In this document: in pieces, positions 11,383 through 22,535 of the stretch | How positions within the stretch are numbered: the first letter of the stretch is position 1 | Layout of the letters: each line of letters starts with the position of its first letter | Assembly (NCBI GenBank): GCA_014706295.1 | Contig: JACSVZ010000038.1 | Coordinates: 2,542,001 to 2,606,000 of the forward strand | Origin: Lycocorax pyrrhopterus obiensis | Lineage: Eukaryota > Chordata > Aves > Passeriformes > Paradisaeidae | DNA: 64,000 bases | Direction of reading: 5' to 3' | Made by a program: the position numbers and the translations under genes | Notes under the pieces: generated by a model | What the model was told of the DNA's origin: nothing | Database searches by the model: none | The model's input: the letters and a program-made list of their open reading frames with translations, nothing else

Positions 11383-11902
11383 ACCTCAGCACTGCTGAGG
11401 CCCCACCTCAACTCCTGTGCCCAGTTCTGAGCCCTCACTGCAAGAGACATGGTGGGGCTGGAGCACGGCCAGAGAAGGGAACGGAGCTGGGGAAGGGTCT
11501 GGAGCACCAGGAGCAGCTGAGGGAGCTGGGAAAGGGGCTCAGCCTGGAGAAAGGAGGTTCAGGGGGGACCTTGTGGCTCTGCACAACTCCCTGACAGGAG
11601 GGGGCAGCCGGGGGCGGGTCGGGCTCTGCTCCCAGGGAACAGGGACAGGAGGAGAGGGAACGGCCTCAGGCTGGGCCATGGGGAGGTTTATGTTGGATAT
11701 TGGGGAAAATTTCTTCACTGAAAGTGTGGTCAGGCACTGGCCCAGGCTGCCAGGGCAGTGGTGGAGTCATCATCCCTGGAAGCGTCCAGAAAGCAGAGGA
11801 GATGTGGCACTTTGCCATGTGGCTCGGTGGGCAGGGAGCTCTTCGGTCGAAGGCCGATCTTGGAAGAATTTTCCAGCCTCAGTGATTCTCTCGTTCCGTG
11901 GT
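11383..11902 (+). mobile_element. CR1 LINE fragment, older subfamily
   Basis: Starts in ORF2 (cagcactgctgaggccccac, equivalent of the LVRPHLE codons). It then encodes ALHNSLTGGGSRGRVGLCSQ and GRFMLDIGENFFTESVVRHW, clear relatives of the CR1 ORF2 C-terminus ([27 protein letters not shown]). It ends with an eroded 3' tail (tcagtgattctctcgttcc). The frame survives for about 180 codons, but the enzyme core is missing, so this is a pseudogene fragment. Confidence 0.92.
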
Positions 11903-12710
11903 TCCACAACGGTCCCTGGTGCTGCTCCTGGTGACCTTCACCCCCCTGAGCCCGGGGAATGAGGGTGAATCTTCCGTTGGCTTTGACAGACGAGGGGCCA
12001 AAGCACAGGTGAGTAACCAAAGGTATTTCCTGCCTTAGTGAAACACATCAGAGGCATCGGCTGGACACGGAGGAAGGCAGCAGAACTCTTCTCCTGCCCA
12101 GGTTTGAGCATTGAAACCCCACGAGTTGAGCCCTTGGATGTCACTTGTCCCTGGAATCACGGGAGAGGCGGTGGAGGGAGTCCCTGCCAGGCCAGGTCAG
12201 CAGCAGCTTTCCCAGCCAAGTCTCCAGCCGCCCAAAGGGGAGGGGTTAAATCCAGACCGGTCACCAGACTGAGGTCACCAGAGAAGGATCTGCACCCTCA
12301 GAGAGCCATTTGTCCCCTCTGACGGCCGGTGTCCAATAGCCAGGATGAATGGTCCTCTCGAGGAGGACAGATGTCCCCACTCAGCTGCCACGGCCACCTC
12401 GGCTCATCCCTCTCTGGGGTGGGAGATGGATCCTGCCACCATCGATCCAGGGCTCGGTCCCAGAGAGGTTTTATTGGCAGGGATAACAGAGAGGGCAGCG
12501 GGAAGTGCCCGTCAGGGAAGCGCAAGTCTCCAAGCCCAGGAGTTTCACGGGCACAGCTCTGGTGAAGCGGAGCTGCTTTTCGGATCAGCAGGGAAGGGTG
12601 GAGTCAGCAGAAGGAGTTATTTGGTACAGGAGCGTCCAGACAAGGGGGGCTATGCCCGGGGACAGGACCTGCCCCAAGGAGCTCATCAGCATGGCCAGGC
12701 AATGGATTTA
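11903..12710. other. Spacer between CR1 copies
   Basis: No feature recognised. A CAG/GTGAGTAAC splice-donor look-alike near 12008 directly follows the CR1 and has no convincing exon before it. Confidence 0.4.
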
Positions 12711-12711
12711 A

Positions 12712-12960
12712 ACTGAAAGAAAGCAGGGTTAGGTGGAATATTGGGAGAAATTCTTCTCTGTGAGGGTGGGCAGGCCCTGGCACAGGGTGCCCAGAGCAGC
12801 TGTGGCTGCCCCTGGATCCCTGGCAGTGTCCAAGGCCAGGCTGGACGGGGCTTGGAGCAGCCTGGGACAGTGGAAGGTGTCCCTGCCCATGGCAGGGGTG
12901 GCGCTGGATGGGCTTTGAGGTCCTTTCCACTCCAAACCACTCCACGATTCTGTAATGACA
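12712..12960 (+). mobile_element. CR1 LINE fragment, 3' end only
   Basis: About 245 bp of the young-type CR1: gaatattgggagaaattctt, then the common core cacagggtgcccagagcagc, and ending gaggtcctttccactccaaa, ccactccacgattctgtaat. It holds the 3' UTR plus the last ORF2 codons only. Confidence 0.92.
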
Positions 12961-13714
12961 GACTGGGTGACCTGCAGAGCCAGCGCCCAGTGACTCTGGG
13001 GTGGAGCCGACACCTGACTCCAAACCTCAGCAGCATCCGACTCGTATCAAACCTTGGTCTTCCCTTTGTATTAAAACAAAAAAGCAAAGCCCCTGTACCT
13101 TTCCTGCAAGGTAAAAGGCGATTTTCCAAGAAAAGCGCCTCTCTTTCCGTGCAGCTTCAGTCAGCCCCCTTCAAATATCAAACTCTCAGGTGTGGTGGCT
13201 TCCCTTGGGAGGGGTTTGGGGTGGTGAAAGGAGTCATGGAGAGAGGGCAGCCCCGTGTCCCACAGCAGCACCCCCGGCCCCCCTGCCCCAGCAGGACCTG
13301 ATGCCCCAAGACAAGGTGGGCAGAAGCTGCTGATGCCTGTCCGTGTTCCCTGTCTCGGCTCCCAGTTCCCGGTGGCACCAAGTGAGTCACAGCACCCCAC
13401 AGGACACCAACCCACAGCCCAGCCCGTCCCCGGAGTGGAAATTCTCTGCTGGCTCCTGCGGTGACCCTGCCACCACCTCGCAGGCAGGCAGAGGGCTGAA
13501 GGAGGGGCATTACTCCCTCCTGAGCTCCCAGCACTTTAGAGCGCTTTCATCCCTGAAAGCTTCAGCGGGGAAGAAAGGAGAGTGGCCTGAGCCCCGGCAG
13601 CACCGTAAGTGCTTTCCTTTTTTAACAAAGCCCCAGCGAGGGGGAGGACGGAGCGAGGGCTGAGCAGGCCCCGCACCAGCACCAGGCACGACCCCTCCCA
13701 CCGTGGGTTATCGG
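12961..13714. other. Spacer, nothing recognised
   Basis: Includes an A-rich stretch near 13070-13090 but no recognisable repeat, exon or RNA. Confidence 0.35.
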
Positions 13715-13870
13715 GATTTGCCCATCCTTAAAAATAAATCTTCCCCCGTTTCCTTTTATAGGGCCTTTCAAGCCGTATCCCCCAGGTCCTCGTGGAGGGT
13801 AATGAACGCGCAAGGCAGGGCTTAGAGCTGCCTGAATTATTCATCGGGAATAATATTTGTGGCCCTTTCC
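13715..13870. promoter_or_regulatory. AT-rich island, candidate CNE
   Basis: Contains AAAAATAAATC, CCTTTTATAGGGCC and GAATTATTCATCGGGAATAA with paired ATTA/AATAAT cores, followed by ATATTTGTGG. It is embedded in GC-rich DNA. No frame or repeat is recognised. Confidence 0.3.
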
Positions 13871-14518
13871 TCCTCGTGGTGGATCAATGGAGAATTTATG
13901 GGCGAGGATCCCCACTGCTGGGGGGCCACTGGCTGTGGGGACAGCAATATTTGCCAAAAATGGGAGATTCGCCACCTTTTCCGTGGGCCTTCAGCACAGA
14001 GATCCCAACCCAAGGCACAGCCACAGGGATTTCGGTGGTTGTTGGCCAAAGTCAAGCCTGGCCTTGCCTGGGGGAGGCACAGGAGCAGAAGGGGAGGATG
14101 GTCCATGTGGGAGGGATGACTTCAGAGCCCCCAGCAACACCTGAACCGCTGGGGTAGCACCCCAGCACAGGGACACCACGGGCACACGGAGGTCACCGGG
14201 CAGAGCACGACGTTACCTGAGGTGTCTCCTCACATCCCTGCTGGCTCCTTTGGGAAGTTGGGCCTGGCAGCCTGGAGCAGGGGCTTCGCTTTGTGAGGAG
14301 GCTGTGCTGGAGAAACAGAAGGCAGGACGGTGCACGGCACAGCCGCTGCAGTGCTGCAGGGAACTGCTGAGTGGGGAACCAAGGAGAGCTCCGGCGGAAC
14401 ACCTGGACCCTCTTCCCACCTTTCCTGCTGGCTCTGAGTTCTCCTTTAACCCGGAGTAGGGCAAGGGAAAATCCCATTTCTGCCTCTGCATGGGCAGCTA
14501 ATGCTGTAATGAACCCTG
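13871..14518. other. GC-rich spacer, nothing recognised
   Basis: Several frames are open on both strands simultaneously, as expected from GC content. None carries a domain motif. Confidence 0.35.
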
Positions 14519-14519
14519 C

Positions 14520-14615
14520 TTCCCATCCCATCCCATCCCATCCCATCCCATCCCATCCCATCCCACCCCATCCCACCCCATCCCATCCCACCCCATCCCA
14601 TCCCATCCCATCCCA
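14520..14615 (+). repeat. (CCCAT)n microsatellite
   Basis: About 19 pentamers, with three C-for-T changes giving CCCAC units. The same pentamer forms a separate perfect array at 43.4 kb. The minus strand is (ATGGG)n, with a G-triplet every 5 bp, so it has G-quadruplex potential. Confidence 0.95.
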
Positions 14616-14946
14616 GGAGACAGAGAAGTGTTTTTGAGAGCTTCTCTTTGAGGGAATTTCAGTTTTAAACCTGAACTGAGCAGTTTTGCAGGGGTCCGTC
14701 CCATCTTCCTGCTTTTTCCCCTGCCAGGGATGAGGCTCCCGGCAGAGGCAACCCCAGAGCAGAGGGGTGGAAGCTCCACAGACAGTTCTCCTTGCAGAGC
14801 CACCGAGGAGCTTTGGGGAAAGGCCCTTTCTCAGCTGCTTTTGGCATGGGAAGATCCTTACTCAGAGCAGAGGGACCTCACAAAGGATTGGCTGCAGTTG
14901 GCTCAGGGTGGGCAGAAGCAACTCCCTGTTTTGGATTTAAAGAACA

Positions 14947-15098
14947 GGTCATGGAATTGTGGAATGGTTTGGTTTGGAAGGGGCCTTAAAGCCCCTCTTT
15001 TTCCACTCCCTGCCACAGGCAGGGACACCTTCCACTGGACGAGGCTGTCCAGCCTGGCCTTGGACACTTCCAGGGATGGGGCAAGATCAGACCACGCT
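14947..15098 (-). mobile_element. CR1 LINE fragment, 3' end
   Basis: Opens with the reverse-complement CR1 tail (tcatggaattgtggaatggt, then ttggaaggggcc). It continues through gcagggacaccttccactgg and ctggccttggacacttccag. It stops after ggatggggcaag, where other copies continue gcagccacagctgctc. A 150-bp piece. Confidence 0.9.
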
Positions 15099-15424
15099 CG
15101 GCCATGTGCAAACTGCGCTGACCACAGGGGATCTGAGATCAGCTTTTGCTCCAGCAGCAATTCCCGAGATGCAAAACTTGGCTTTCGGATCTGAGATTTG
15201 CACCTGCACCCCTCCACCCAAAAAATCCCCTCCAAGAGGCCTTCACAAACCTCCAAACCTCCCCACACTGCCCCCCCAAATCCCAGCAGCGGCTGGGCTG
15301 AACCCGGGGTCTCATCCTTTGTCATCCACCCCCTCCAGGTGACAGCGAGAAGGTGGCTGTCGCTTGTCAGGGTGGCACAGTGTCATCCAGGCGACGGCCT
15401 GGGGCTGGCCCACGGGAAGAAGAA

Positions 15425-15640
15425 GAGCCCTAATGCAGTTTTGACAACGAGGCCATCAGTTAAGTGCTCTGTGTGGATATTTCCCCCTCTCTCCATTGTT
15501 TATTATTGGAAGTTACAAGTAGCTAAAGACCTCCCCAATTATCTGGGAGCCACTTAAGAGCAATTGAGCACCTGTCACCCACTGAATGGGCTGCCTCGCC
15601 CTAATGACAGGAGAGGAGAAAAGCTGCAGGTCAGCAGTGC
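15425..15640. promoter_or_regulatory. AT-rich island with SOX/FOX-like words
   Basis: Contains CCATTGTTTATTATTGG (15493-15509), which overlaps a SOX word (ATTGTT) with a FOX-like word (TGTTTA) and ends in a reversed CCAAT. AGTTACAAGTAGC, CCAATTATC, CACTTAAGAGCAATTGAGC and CCCTAATGACAGG follow. It is among the most CNE-like blocks here by composition. No coding evidence. Confidence 0.42.
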
Positions 15641-16074
15641 CGGGATGCCGGCAATTTACAGCCGAGCAGGGCCAGCTCCCAGCGCCGAGCCGGAGAAAAA
15701 ACACCCCAAGAGGCAGGAGCAGGAAAGGAACAGGGATGAGAGTCCCCAGGGCTCGCTCGTGGCGTGGGTGGGAGACTCGACGGCCACAGCTTGAGGGTCA
15801 CTGCTTGGACAGTGGCGCTCTGCAGCATCCCAGGGGATGCGGAGCAGGTCGTGCTCAGTCCTGTAAAGGAAAGAGAAAACTCCCAGGAATCATTCACTGA
15901 CCATCAGCCAGCATGAAAAGAAATCACCTGTGCTTCTTTCCCCGCTTGGGGTGCCACAGCAGGGGTTGGTTTGGGCTGCTGGAGGGGCTGGAAGTGTTGC
16001 AAACCCCCAGCACAGAGCCTGGACCCACGGGATTGTGGCTGCATGTCCCACATGAGGCTGCTTCAGACAGCTTT
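15641..16074. other. Spacer, nothing recognised
   Basis: Mixed GC-rich sequence with no repeat or gene recognised. Confidence 0.35.
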
Positions 16075-16275
16075 AGACATGAGAACCTTTGCTTTTGAGG
16101 CATCATTTGGATCAGATTCATGATAATTTCTGTGCAATATAAATGTATCAAATGGGCCAATTGTACAGAATGGCGCGAAAAAAATCTGACACGATACCAG
16201 CCGAAGCTGAGGTGGTGCATCCCCACCACGAACGAGAAAATATGTGTGTGAAATACCCTGAAAACCACGTTGTAG
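16075..16275. promoter_or_regulatory. AT-rich island, candidate CNE
   Basis: CATCATTTGGATCAGATTC, then ATGATAATTTCTGTGC, AATATAAATGTATC, GGGCCAATTGTACAG and an unusual GGCGCGAAAAAAATCTGAC. GGCGCGAAA resembles an E2F site (TTTSGCGC reversed). No frame or repeat is recognised. Confidence 0.38.
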
Positions 16276-16554
16276 GAAGGAGGCTGCACTCAGCTCTCTG
16301 GAACAAAGCCTGAACCCATCCTCTCCCCTCCGGCTATGCCTCAGGAGCGACTGGGAACCACCTTCCCTGGAAGAGCAGGGGTTTTTCTCCTGAGAGAGGA
16401 AAGCTGCCCTTGCACAAACACCCTCTCCTGCAGACAGCTCTGGATTTGTGGAGCAAGGACGTGGGAAGAGGCCGGTGGAGTCCCCAGCAATCCCCTAATC
16501 TTGGAGCGTGCCTGGGAAGTGGGGGGCTGGGAATGGGGGAGAAGGTGCCAACCT

Positions 16555-16685
16555 GGAAAAGTTCATCGATAGAAACATAAAATTAAAATAATTTGCGTCA
16601 ATTCTGCTGAGTGGCTGTTAGGCCTAATTGTTATTGACTCGTCACTGTAATTATTAAGGCTTGCACAGAGCTGGGCTGGCAAAGG
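16555..16685. promoter_or_regulatory. AT-rich island with SOX and homeodomain words
   Basis: AAACATAAAATTAAAATAAT leads into CCTAATTGTTATTGAC, with ATTGTT at 16627-16632, and CTGTAATTATTAAGG, with TAATTA at 16648-16653. The two words are about one and a half helical turns apart. GC-rich flanks on both sides. Inference from motifs only. Confidence 0.42.
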
Positions 16686-17034
16686 AGGTGGGTTTGGGAC
16701 CCCACCACGCTCAGAGTGTCCCCCCACATCCCTGGGAGTGGGACAGGGACGTGTCAGCTCCTTGGTTCTTGGAAACAGCCCCCAAAAGTCACCAGAGGAG
16801 CAAAGGGGGGAATTTGGCCTGTTTTTGGTGTGCAGGAACAAGGGGGAAGATGGAGAAGGGACAAAGGAGGGGAAAACCAAAGGCAGATGGGAGGAATGGG
16901 GCAGGCTGAGGAGGCGGCTCCAGAGAGACCCCGTGGATGCTGCCAAGGCTGCTCGCTCGGCGTGGGGTTGGGTGATTTCCTCCCCTCCTTCCTCCGGCCT
17001 TTGTTTCTGCTGCCAGCACAGACCCCAAGCAGCA
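16686..17034. other. Purine-rich spacer
   Basis: Plus strand is A/G-rich around 16790-16900, otherwise unremarkable. No gene or repeat recognised. Confidence 0.35.
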
Positions 17035-17115
17035 GAGGAGGCTGATCAATAGGAACATGGTGTTTGCATGGATCATACATGCGAAGAGCACGTTCCCGGA
17101 TCAATGCCGAGGTCT
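17035..17115. promoter_or_regulatory. Short AT-rich island sharing CTGATCAATAGG
   Basis: Contains the 12-mer CTGATCAATAGG (17042-17053), identical to 4391-4402 in another island. TGTTTGCATGGATCATACAT follows. TTTGCAT is an octamer-like POU word in reverse. The sharing of a 12-mer between two non-repeat islands is why it is listed. Confidence 0.35.
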
Positions 17116-17535
17116 CGCAGAAGGAGAGGGAGGGAGGGGAGAGCAAACCCACCCTGGCAGGATGCTCTCGCCACAGGATGTTCCGTTTCCATGGCGATGG
17201 GCTCTTCTCCCACCACCCTGGCCTGTCCTCTGCGGCCATGCTGGGGACCCCTCTCAGCACCCCAAGGCAGGGCAGTCCCACCAGGGTCTCCACCTGGTGA
17301 GAGGGTTCCCGCTGCCCTCATGGGCTCAGGGATGGGGCTCCACCCCCCCAAGCTGGTTCTGCCCCTCCCATGAAGTGACAATGAGGTGTCACCATCCTAC
17401 GTGCAGCGGTGGAGAAGATCCTCGTCCTGTTCTTCCTCGCTCCCACAGGCCACAGCTGGAATCACAGCTCCCAGCCGCCCGTGGGCCCGTGTGGATCCCG
17501 GCTCCACCTCCCTACCTGCCTCCTTCCCCGGGGGC
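17116..17535. other. GC-rich spacer, nothing recognised
   Basis: Contains CATGGCGATGG (near 17190) and generic GC-rich DNA. No feature is supported. Confidence 0.3.
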
Positions 17536-17539
17536 TCCC

Positions 17540-17605
17540 AGGAATTAATTAGATCATGTCTTTAAAGTGCTCTGGCAATGAAAAGCACTTGAGAAAAGTG
17601 GCCAG
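17540..17605. promoter_or_regulatory. Short AT-rich island
   Basis: AATTAATTAGATCATGTC, then TTTAAAGTGCTC and AAAAGCACTTGAG. AAGTGCTC and GCACTTGAG are NKX2-type words in opposite orientations, about 20 bp apart. Weak evidence. Confidence 0.28.
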
Positions 17606-17824
17606 AAGCCTGAACGGAACCAGAGCTTGCCCAGCCAAGGATGGACATCCCCTGCTTTGTTTCCACGCAAGGAAAGACACCCTGAGCCACAAATCCTCCT
17701 GAAGCCCCCCAGAGCAGCCCTTGGGGGCTTGCCCAGGCCACGGGGCCCTGGGTTTTTCTGGCCCACCTTCCCCACCGGGTTTCACTTGTGCCTGGCTGCG
17801 CAGAGAGGAGGGAGGTTGGCGCTG

Positions 17825-17910
17825 CAGCAGAGCCAGCCAATAATTCCCAGCCAATAAAGTTATCTAAGGGTAATCATTAAGCCCTTACGAGCAATGCAGC
17901 TCGTGTGGAT
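17825..17910. promoter_or_regulatory. Short AT-rich island
   Basis: GCCAATAATTCCCAGCCAAT, then AAAGTTATCTAAGGGTAATC and ATTAAGCCC. Two CCAAT words lie 16 bp apart and a TTATCT (GATA reverse complement) sits between ATTA cores. Weak evidence from motifs only. Confidence 0.32.
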
Positions 17911-18265
17911 TCGGGGGAGAGCGCGAGCGAGGCGCTGCTGCAAATGTCCTTGCAGCCGGCGGCCGACCTTGGCCAGGCACAGCCACACAGCTGCCTCCAG
18001 ACCCCCTCCGAATTCCAGGATGGGACATCACTGCAAGGAAGGTCTCCTTGCCAGGAGTCAAAGGGCTCGTGGTGGCCACAGTGGCCAACTCCATGTGTCC
18101 CTCCTGCAGTGAGGAAAGGGCACAGGGCGGTGGGAGGAGGACGGGCAGGAGTTGGTTGGAAGTGGGACAGGCTGGAAGCCCTCAGAGCCACAGCTGGAGC
18201 TTGGAGAAGAGCTCTGGAATATCATCTACCCATCCCTGAAGGTGGGCAGTTGTCCTCCACACCTG

Positions 18266-18925
18266 TCCTGGGCAAATGGTGGATGAGAGGCTGCCCCAGC
18301 CATGAGTGTTGGCCCCCGGAAACCCCCCCCGTGCTGGGCTGAGCCCCCAGCGTGGGCAGCAGGGGAGGGGGGGATTCTGCCCCTCTGCCCTGCTCAGCTC
18401 AGACCCCACCTGCAGAGCTGCCCCAGCCCTGGGCAACAACATCAGGAGGACGTGGAGCTGCTGGAGCCAGTCCAGAGGAGGCCCCGGAGCTGCTCCCAGG
18501 GCTGGAGCCCCTCTGCTCTGGAGCCAGGCTGGGAGAGCTGGGGGTGCTCACCTGGAGAGGAGAAGGCTCCAGGGAGAGCTCAGAGCCCCTTGCAGGGCCT
18601 AAAGGGGCTCCAGGAGAGCTGGAGAGGGACTGGGGACAAGGGATGGAGGGACAAGACACAGGGAATGGCTTCTCACTGCCAGAGGGCAGGGCTGGATGGG
18701 ATATTGGGAAGGAATTGTTCCCTGGGAGGGTGGGGAGGCCCTGGCACAGGGTGCCCAGAGCAGCTGTGGCTGCCCCTGGATCCCTGGCAGTGCCCAAGGC
18801 CAGGCTGGACGGGGCTTGGAGCAGCCTGGGACAGTGGAAGGTGTCCCTGCCCACGGCAGGGGTGGCACTGGATGGGCTTTAAGGTCTCTTCTAACCCAGT
18901 TCTGGGATTCTGGAATTCTATAAAA
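18266..18925 (+). mobile_element. CR1 LINE fragment, young subfamily copy 2
   Basis: Near-identical to 4833-5388 and 31594-32275 but extends further 5'. The ORF2 region begins around tggtggatgagagg and runs through gtgctgggctgagcccccag (degenerate VLGCI...), LRPHLQSC and EPVQRR. It ends at ggtctcttctaacccagttc and tgggattctggaattctat. Frameshifts after VQRR abolish the ORF. Differences from copy 1 are only a few per cent by eye. Confidence 0.93.
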
Positions 18926-19034
18926 TCCCACCCTTGGAACACCAGAGCTGCTTCCCAAAGCAGCAGCCCGAGGTGCTGGCAGCCTGTGGGCAGAGATGCC
19001 ATTGAAGTGTCTCTGACAGGATTGGCATCACCTT

Positions 19035-19240
19035 GACCCCTGCTATTGTGTGAAACATTTTTTTTTAATCAGCCAGGAAGCAAATTAAAAAAGTTGGCTG
19101 TGCAGGAATTAGGCCTTTTGGCTGATAGTTTGGGAAGCATCTGTCTCCATTGCCTGCAAATTAGTCCTGCACAGGAGAGTAATCAGATGTTTAATGCAGC
19201 CGCAAATGAAATCTCCCATCATTAACTATTCAAACCAAGA
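19035..19240. promoter_or_regulatory. AT-rich island, candidate CNE
   Basis: Starts with GTGTGAAACATTTTTTTTTA and AATCAGCC. It then has GCAAATTAAAAAAGTTGG, GAATTAGGCC, TTGCCTGCAAATTAGTCCTG and GAGTAATCAGATGTTTAATG. It ends with CATCATTAACTATTCAAACC. Repeated AAATTA and ATTA cores are homeodomain-like. About 200 bp of sustained AT-richness in GC-rich DNA. Confidence 0.42.
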
Positions 19241-20435
19241 GGTCTGTAAAGGACTGGCCGGACAGATCCCCCCGGACTGAGGGCAGGGGGAGCTGGGGAG
19301 GGGCTGGTGGCACATCTTTGGTGATGTGGGGTGGCGATGGGGGCAATGGAGCCACCTGAGAGCCGCGCTCTGACCATGAGGCTCCACCTGCCCAGAAAGC
19401 CTGGGGAGGGGACAGCTCTGATGAACCAAAGCCCAGCTGGGGTATTTTGAGCAAAACCAGAGATATGAGCCCAAAAAAAGACAGGTTTGGGAAGGATGAG
19501 GTGTCAGTGCAGTGAGGTCTCAGAACCTGCTGGCCTCCCGGGAATTGATTTTCAGTTTGCTAAGGCAACATCTCCCCATAAGTGCTGTTGCCCCCTCGCC
19601 TCGAGGCTGGATGTGGGAATCGCTCTGGAGAGGCAGCATTGCCTCCTCCTCCTCCTCCTCTTCCTCCTCCTCCTCACAACCCCCTGCCCACCCACCACAG
19701 TCCTGGAGCTCCAGCGTGGCCCCACTGCACCCAGAGGCACGGGTGAAGGAAGGGACACACGGGACAGGGATGGGATGCTGGGATGTCCTGGGACAAACAG
19801 CCCCTGGAGTGACATCCCGGAGAATCACCGAGGTTTGAAGGCTGAGTGACAGACTGGTGGTTTGGAGCCGGGAAAAACAAGGGTCAAAAGGGCCTTTCCC
19901 CCTAGGTTTGGTCTCTCCAAACTCCAGGCCAGTGAATTCCTGGGAAAGAAAACCACACCAAGTGTTGAACTCGCCAGCAGCCACAGGAAAGGGGAAGGTG
20001 CAGATGTTGCCAGCTGTGCCCTGCCCTGCTGGAGAAGCCCCCAGCACAGAAGCTGCCTGCAACCCCCTACAACAGGATTTTTAGGATATTTTCCACACAT
20101 ATTTTCTCATTCATGATGGGGATACATCACTTCAGGTATTGATCGAGGGGGATTTTCACACCTTTCACCCACAGGTGCCTCTGGCCCACAGCACCCATTT
20201 GGGCTGGAAGTTCATCCTCAGGATACAGAAAATAAAAAACCCAGGAGATTTTGGTCTCAGGCTGACACCAACACAAACACATGACAAACACGGAGAGCCA
20301 GGGAGACATTTACCCCTGTGAAAGAGGTCAGCACAGAGGTTATGGAGCATCTGAGCCCTGGGGAGCTGCCTCCATCCACAGGGCTGCATCCTGCCCTTAA
20401 AGAGTAATCCCTTAAAAATGACTTTTGTGCCGGAG
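19241..20435. other. Spacer with (CCT)n stretch
   Basis: A CCTCCT-type trinucleotide run lies at about 19645-19678. The rest has no recognisable exon or repeat. A moderately AT-rich patch at 20070-20130 (GGATTTTTAGGATATTTTCC) may be another small island. Confidence 0.4.
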
Positions 20436-20650
20436 AAGGGAAGGAGATGGAGGGAGTGTGAGAGCCTGCGTGCTGGAGGAGTAAGTTCTTTGTTGCCTAG
20501 AGCTTGTTCAATCCATACATTGAAGAGAAGAATAAATAAAAAATCAAATCTCTACTTCTGAAAAGCGTTTCTGTGGGGAGCTGCTTCCCTGAATCTTCCA
20601 GCCCTGGCCTGTGTCAATAAATCAATAGCTGATGCAGGTTGGCTGCAATC
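20436..20650. promoter_or_regulatory. AT-rich island, candidate CNE
   Basis: TTCTTTGTTGCCTAGAG (SOX-like CTTTGTT), then TTCAATCCATACATTGAAG, AGAATAAATAAAAAATC, and GTCAATAAATCAATAGC with AATCAATA at 20620-20627. The last word recurs in four other islands of this window. A 47-codon frame from 20418 spans the block but looks accidental. Confidence 0.42.
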
Positions 20651-21585
20651 GGCTGCAGGAGAGCAGGCGAGTGATGGATGGACAGGAGAGAGGCGAATCT
20701 GGGAGATAGGGCAGAGGTGATGCTCACCTTGAGCTTTATTGTTTGCCACGGACAGCCAAGGTGGTGCGGAGGCGTTAACGGGAGTGCTGAGCGTGGGAGT
20801 GGCGGCGGGGCCCACACACCCTGCCCAGGGCCCTCCTCTGCCTCTTACCCAGGGGTCTTCTCTGCCACACGGGTGGTTCAGCTGAGGTGAGGAGAGAAGC
20901 TGAAGGATGCTCTGCATGGCTGGGAAGGAGGGGTGGCCCTCGGGCCCTGCCCAGCTGCTCCCACAAGGAGCTCTCCGGTTTCGGCTGCACGGGGCCCTCG
21001 CTGCTCCTGCGTGGTGAGGAGGGGACACGGGACAGAAATCGGGGGTTTCCACGGCTGATTTCCCAGTTCAGCCTCAGAAAGGAGGCAGCTGCACCAGGGA
21101 AGGAAGGACCAGACCTCCTGGTTTGGGGTCGGATTCAGGCAGCACAGAGCAAACCCGGCCCTCTCACAGCCCAGCACCAGGATCGGCCCAGAGCAGCGCT
21201 GGCCTTCCTTGAGCACAACTCATGAGGTGAAGTTTTTCCTTCTGCCACCCTCCTCCTGCCCCACAGGTTTTCTCTTCCCTGCCACGAACTCGGGGAGAGC
21301 TTTGGGACCCTCCCTGTCCCCTGGGACAGGTGCTGGAGGGAAGCTGGTGAGAAATAAGGTGACCCTCGTCACTCTGAGCCACTTAACTTCAGCTTCATGA
21401 GTTACTCCACTGAGGCTGCACTGGCCTCATGCAGCTGCCCTCAGGGGTTATTCCAGCCCCTTCAAACACGTTCAGGGTGTTCCTAAACACAAGGGAGCAC
21501 AGAAGGAAAAGGATTCCTTTTGGTTTACCCTGAGCCTGCCCTCAGAGAGGGTTGGAAACCTCCACATTCTCTTAGGAAAACAAGA
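20651..21585. other. Spacer, nothing recognised
   Basis: GC-rich DNA with long overlapping frames on both strands, none with a known motif. No repeat is recognised. Confidence 0.35.
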
Positions 21586-21589
21586 AAAT

Positions 21590-22180
21590 AACCATCTCCC
21601 CTCTTCTCCAGGCTGATCTCAATCTTTGGAGCTCCTCAAATGCCCCTTCATGTCCCTGCATGGGAGTCCCAGCCACTCCCGCCCTCGGTGCCGCTCCTTG
21701 CTCGGCTCCCGGGGCAGGAGGGGCCGGGTTGTTGAGCATGGATTGACATAGGACCATAACGATGTGTTCTGATTCCTCCTCTGCTCCTTTCTTAATCATT
21801 GCTAACGTCCCATTTGCCTTTTTGTCTGCAGCTGGGCATTGAGCTGACATTTCCAGAGAACTCCCCTACATTAACTCCAAGAGCTCTTCCCTGAGCAGCA
21901 GCAGCCGATTTGGAGCCCACAGAGGTGGCTGAGGTTGTTTTCCTCATGTGCATGACTTTGCATTTATCAACACTGTATTTCATCCGCCCTTTTGTTGCCC
22001 AGCCTCCTCATACCCTCACCTCCTTCTGCAAACTTTCCCAATCACTCTTTGTGGCAACTTCCATGAAAATTCCTGCGTCCCCACCAAGCTTTATCACCGA
22101 ATTTTCTGCTTTTTTCCTGAATTATTTAAGACGGTGTGGATCAGGGTGGGTCTCAGAACCAATCCCTGCAAGCCCCACGT
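21590..22180 (-). mobile_element. Ancient CR1-like LINE relic
   Basis: The plus strand reads ctcttctccaggctgatctc (remnant of the LEKRRL region in reverse). Later come gactttgcatttatcaacac, tgtatttcatccgccctttt, gttgcccagcctcctcatac and tcaccttctgcaaactttcc. This follows the order 'catttat-acattgaatttcatctgccattttgttgccca' known from old amniote CR1/L3 elements. It ends near ggatcagggtgggtctcaga. High divergence and deletions imply an old insertion, unlike the near-identical copies elsewhere. Subfamily not certain. Confidence 0.6.
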
Positions 22181-22535
22181 GGAAATGCTCCACGAGGGTT
22201 GGTATCCAGGCACTGCCTGGTCACGCTCCTGGTCCCAGGTTCTGCAGGAAAAGCAAACTTATTGCAGGCCCAGGACACTGCGAAGGAAGGAGATTCTGGA
22301 GAACGTGGAAGCAGCAGCAGGTCCTGTAAGATAAACAGGAATGTTGAGGAAGATCCTTCACCCAGCAAGAGGCTTCTGCCATGGAGGGGTTGTCTTCAAG
22401 CCCTTGTTCTGTCCTGCATGTGCATGTCTGTCCTGAGCTCTGTCTGTCCTGAGGTCTGAGTGTCCAGTCTGTTCATCCCCTGGTCTGGGATCCCATAAGA
22501 GCAATTCCAGCCTGGGAACCTGCAGAGCTGGATTT

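Noticed and set aside
11940..12015. Possible exon ending at CAG/GTGAGTAAC
   Set aside because: Immediately follows a CR1 insertion, no convincing acceptor, and the short reading frame has no known motif.
20418..20558. 47-codon ORF with a GTAAGT donor-like word inside an AT-rich island
   Set aside because: Weak start context, no acceptor or partner exon and no recognisable peptide. Likely chance.
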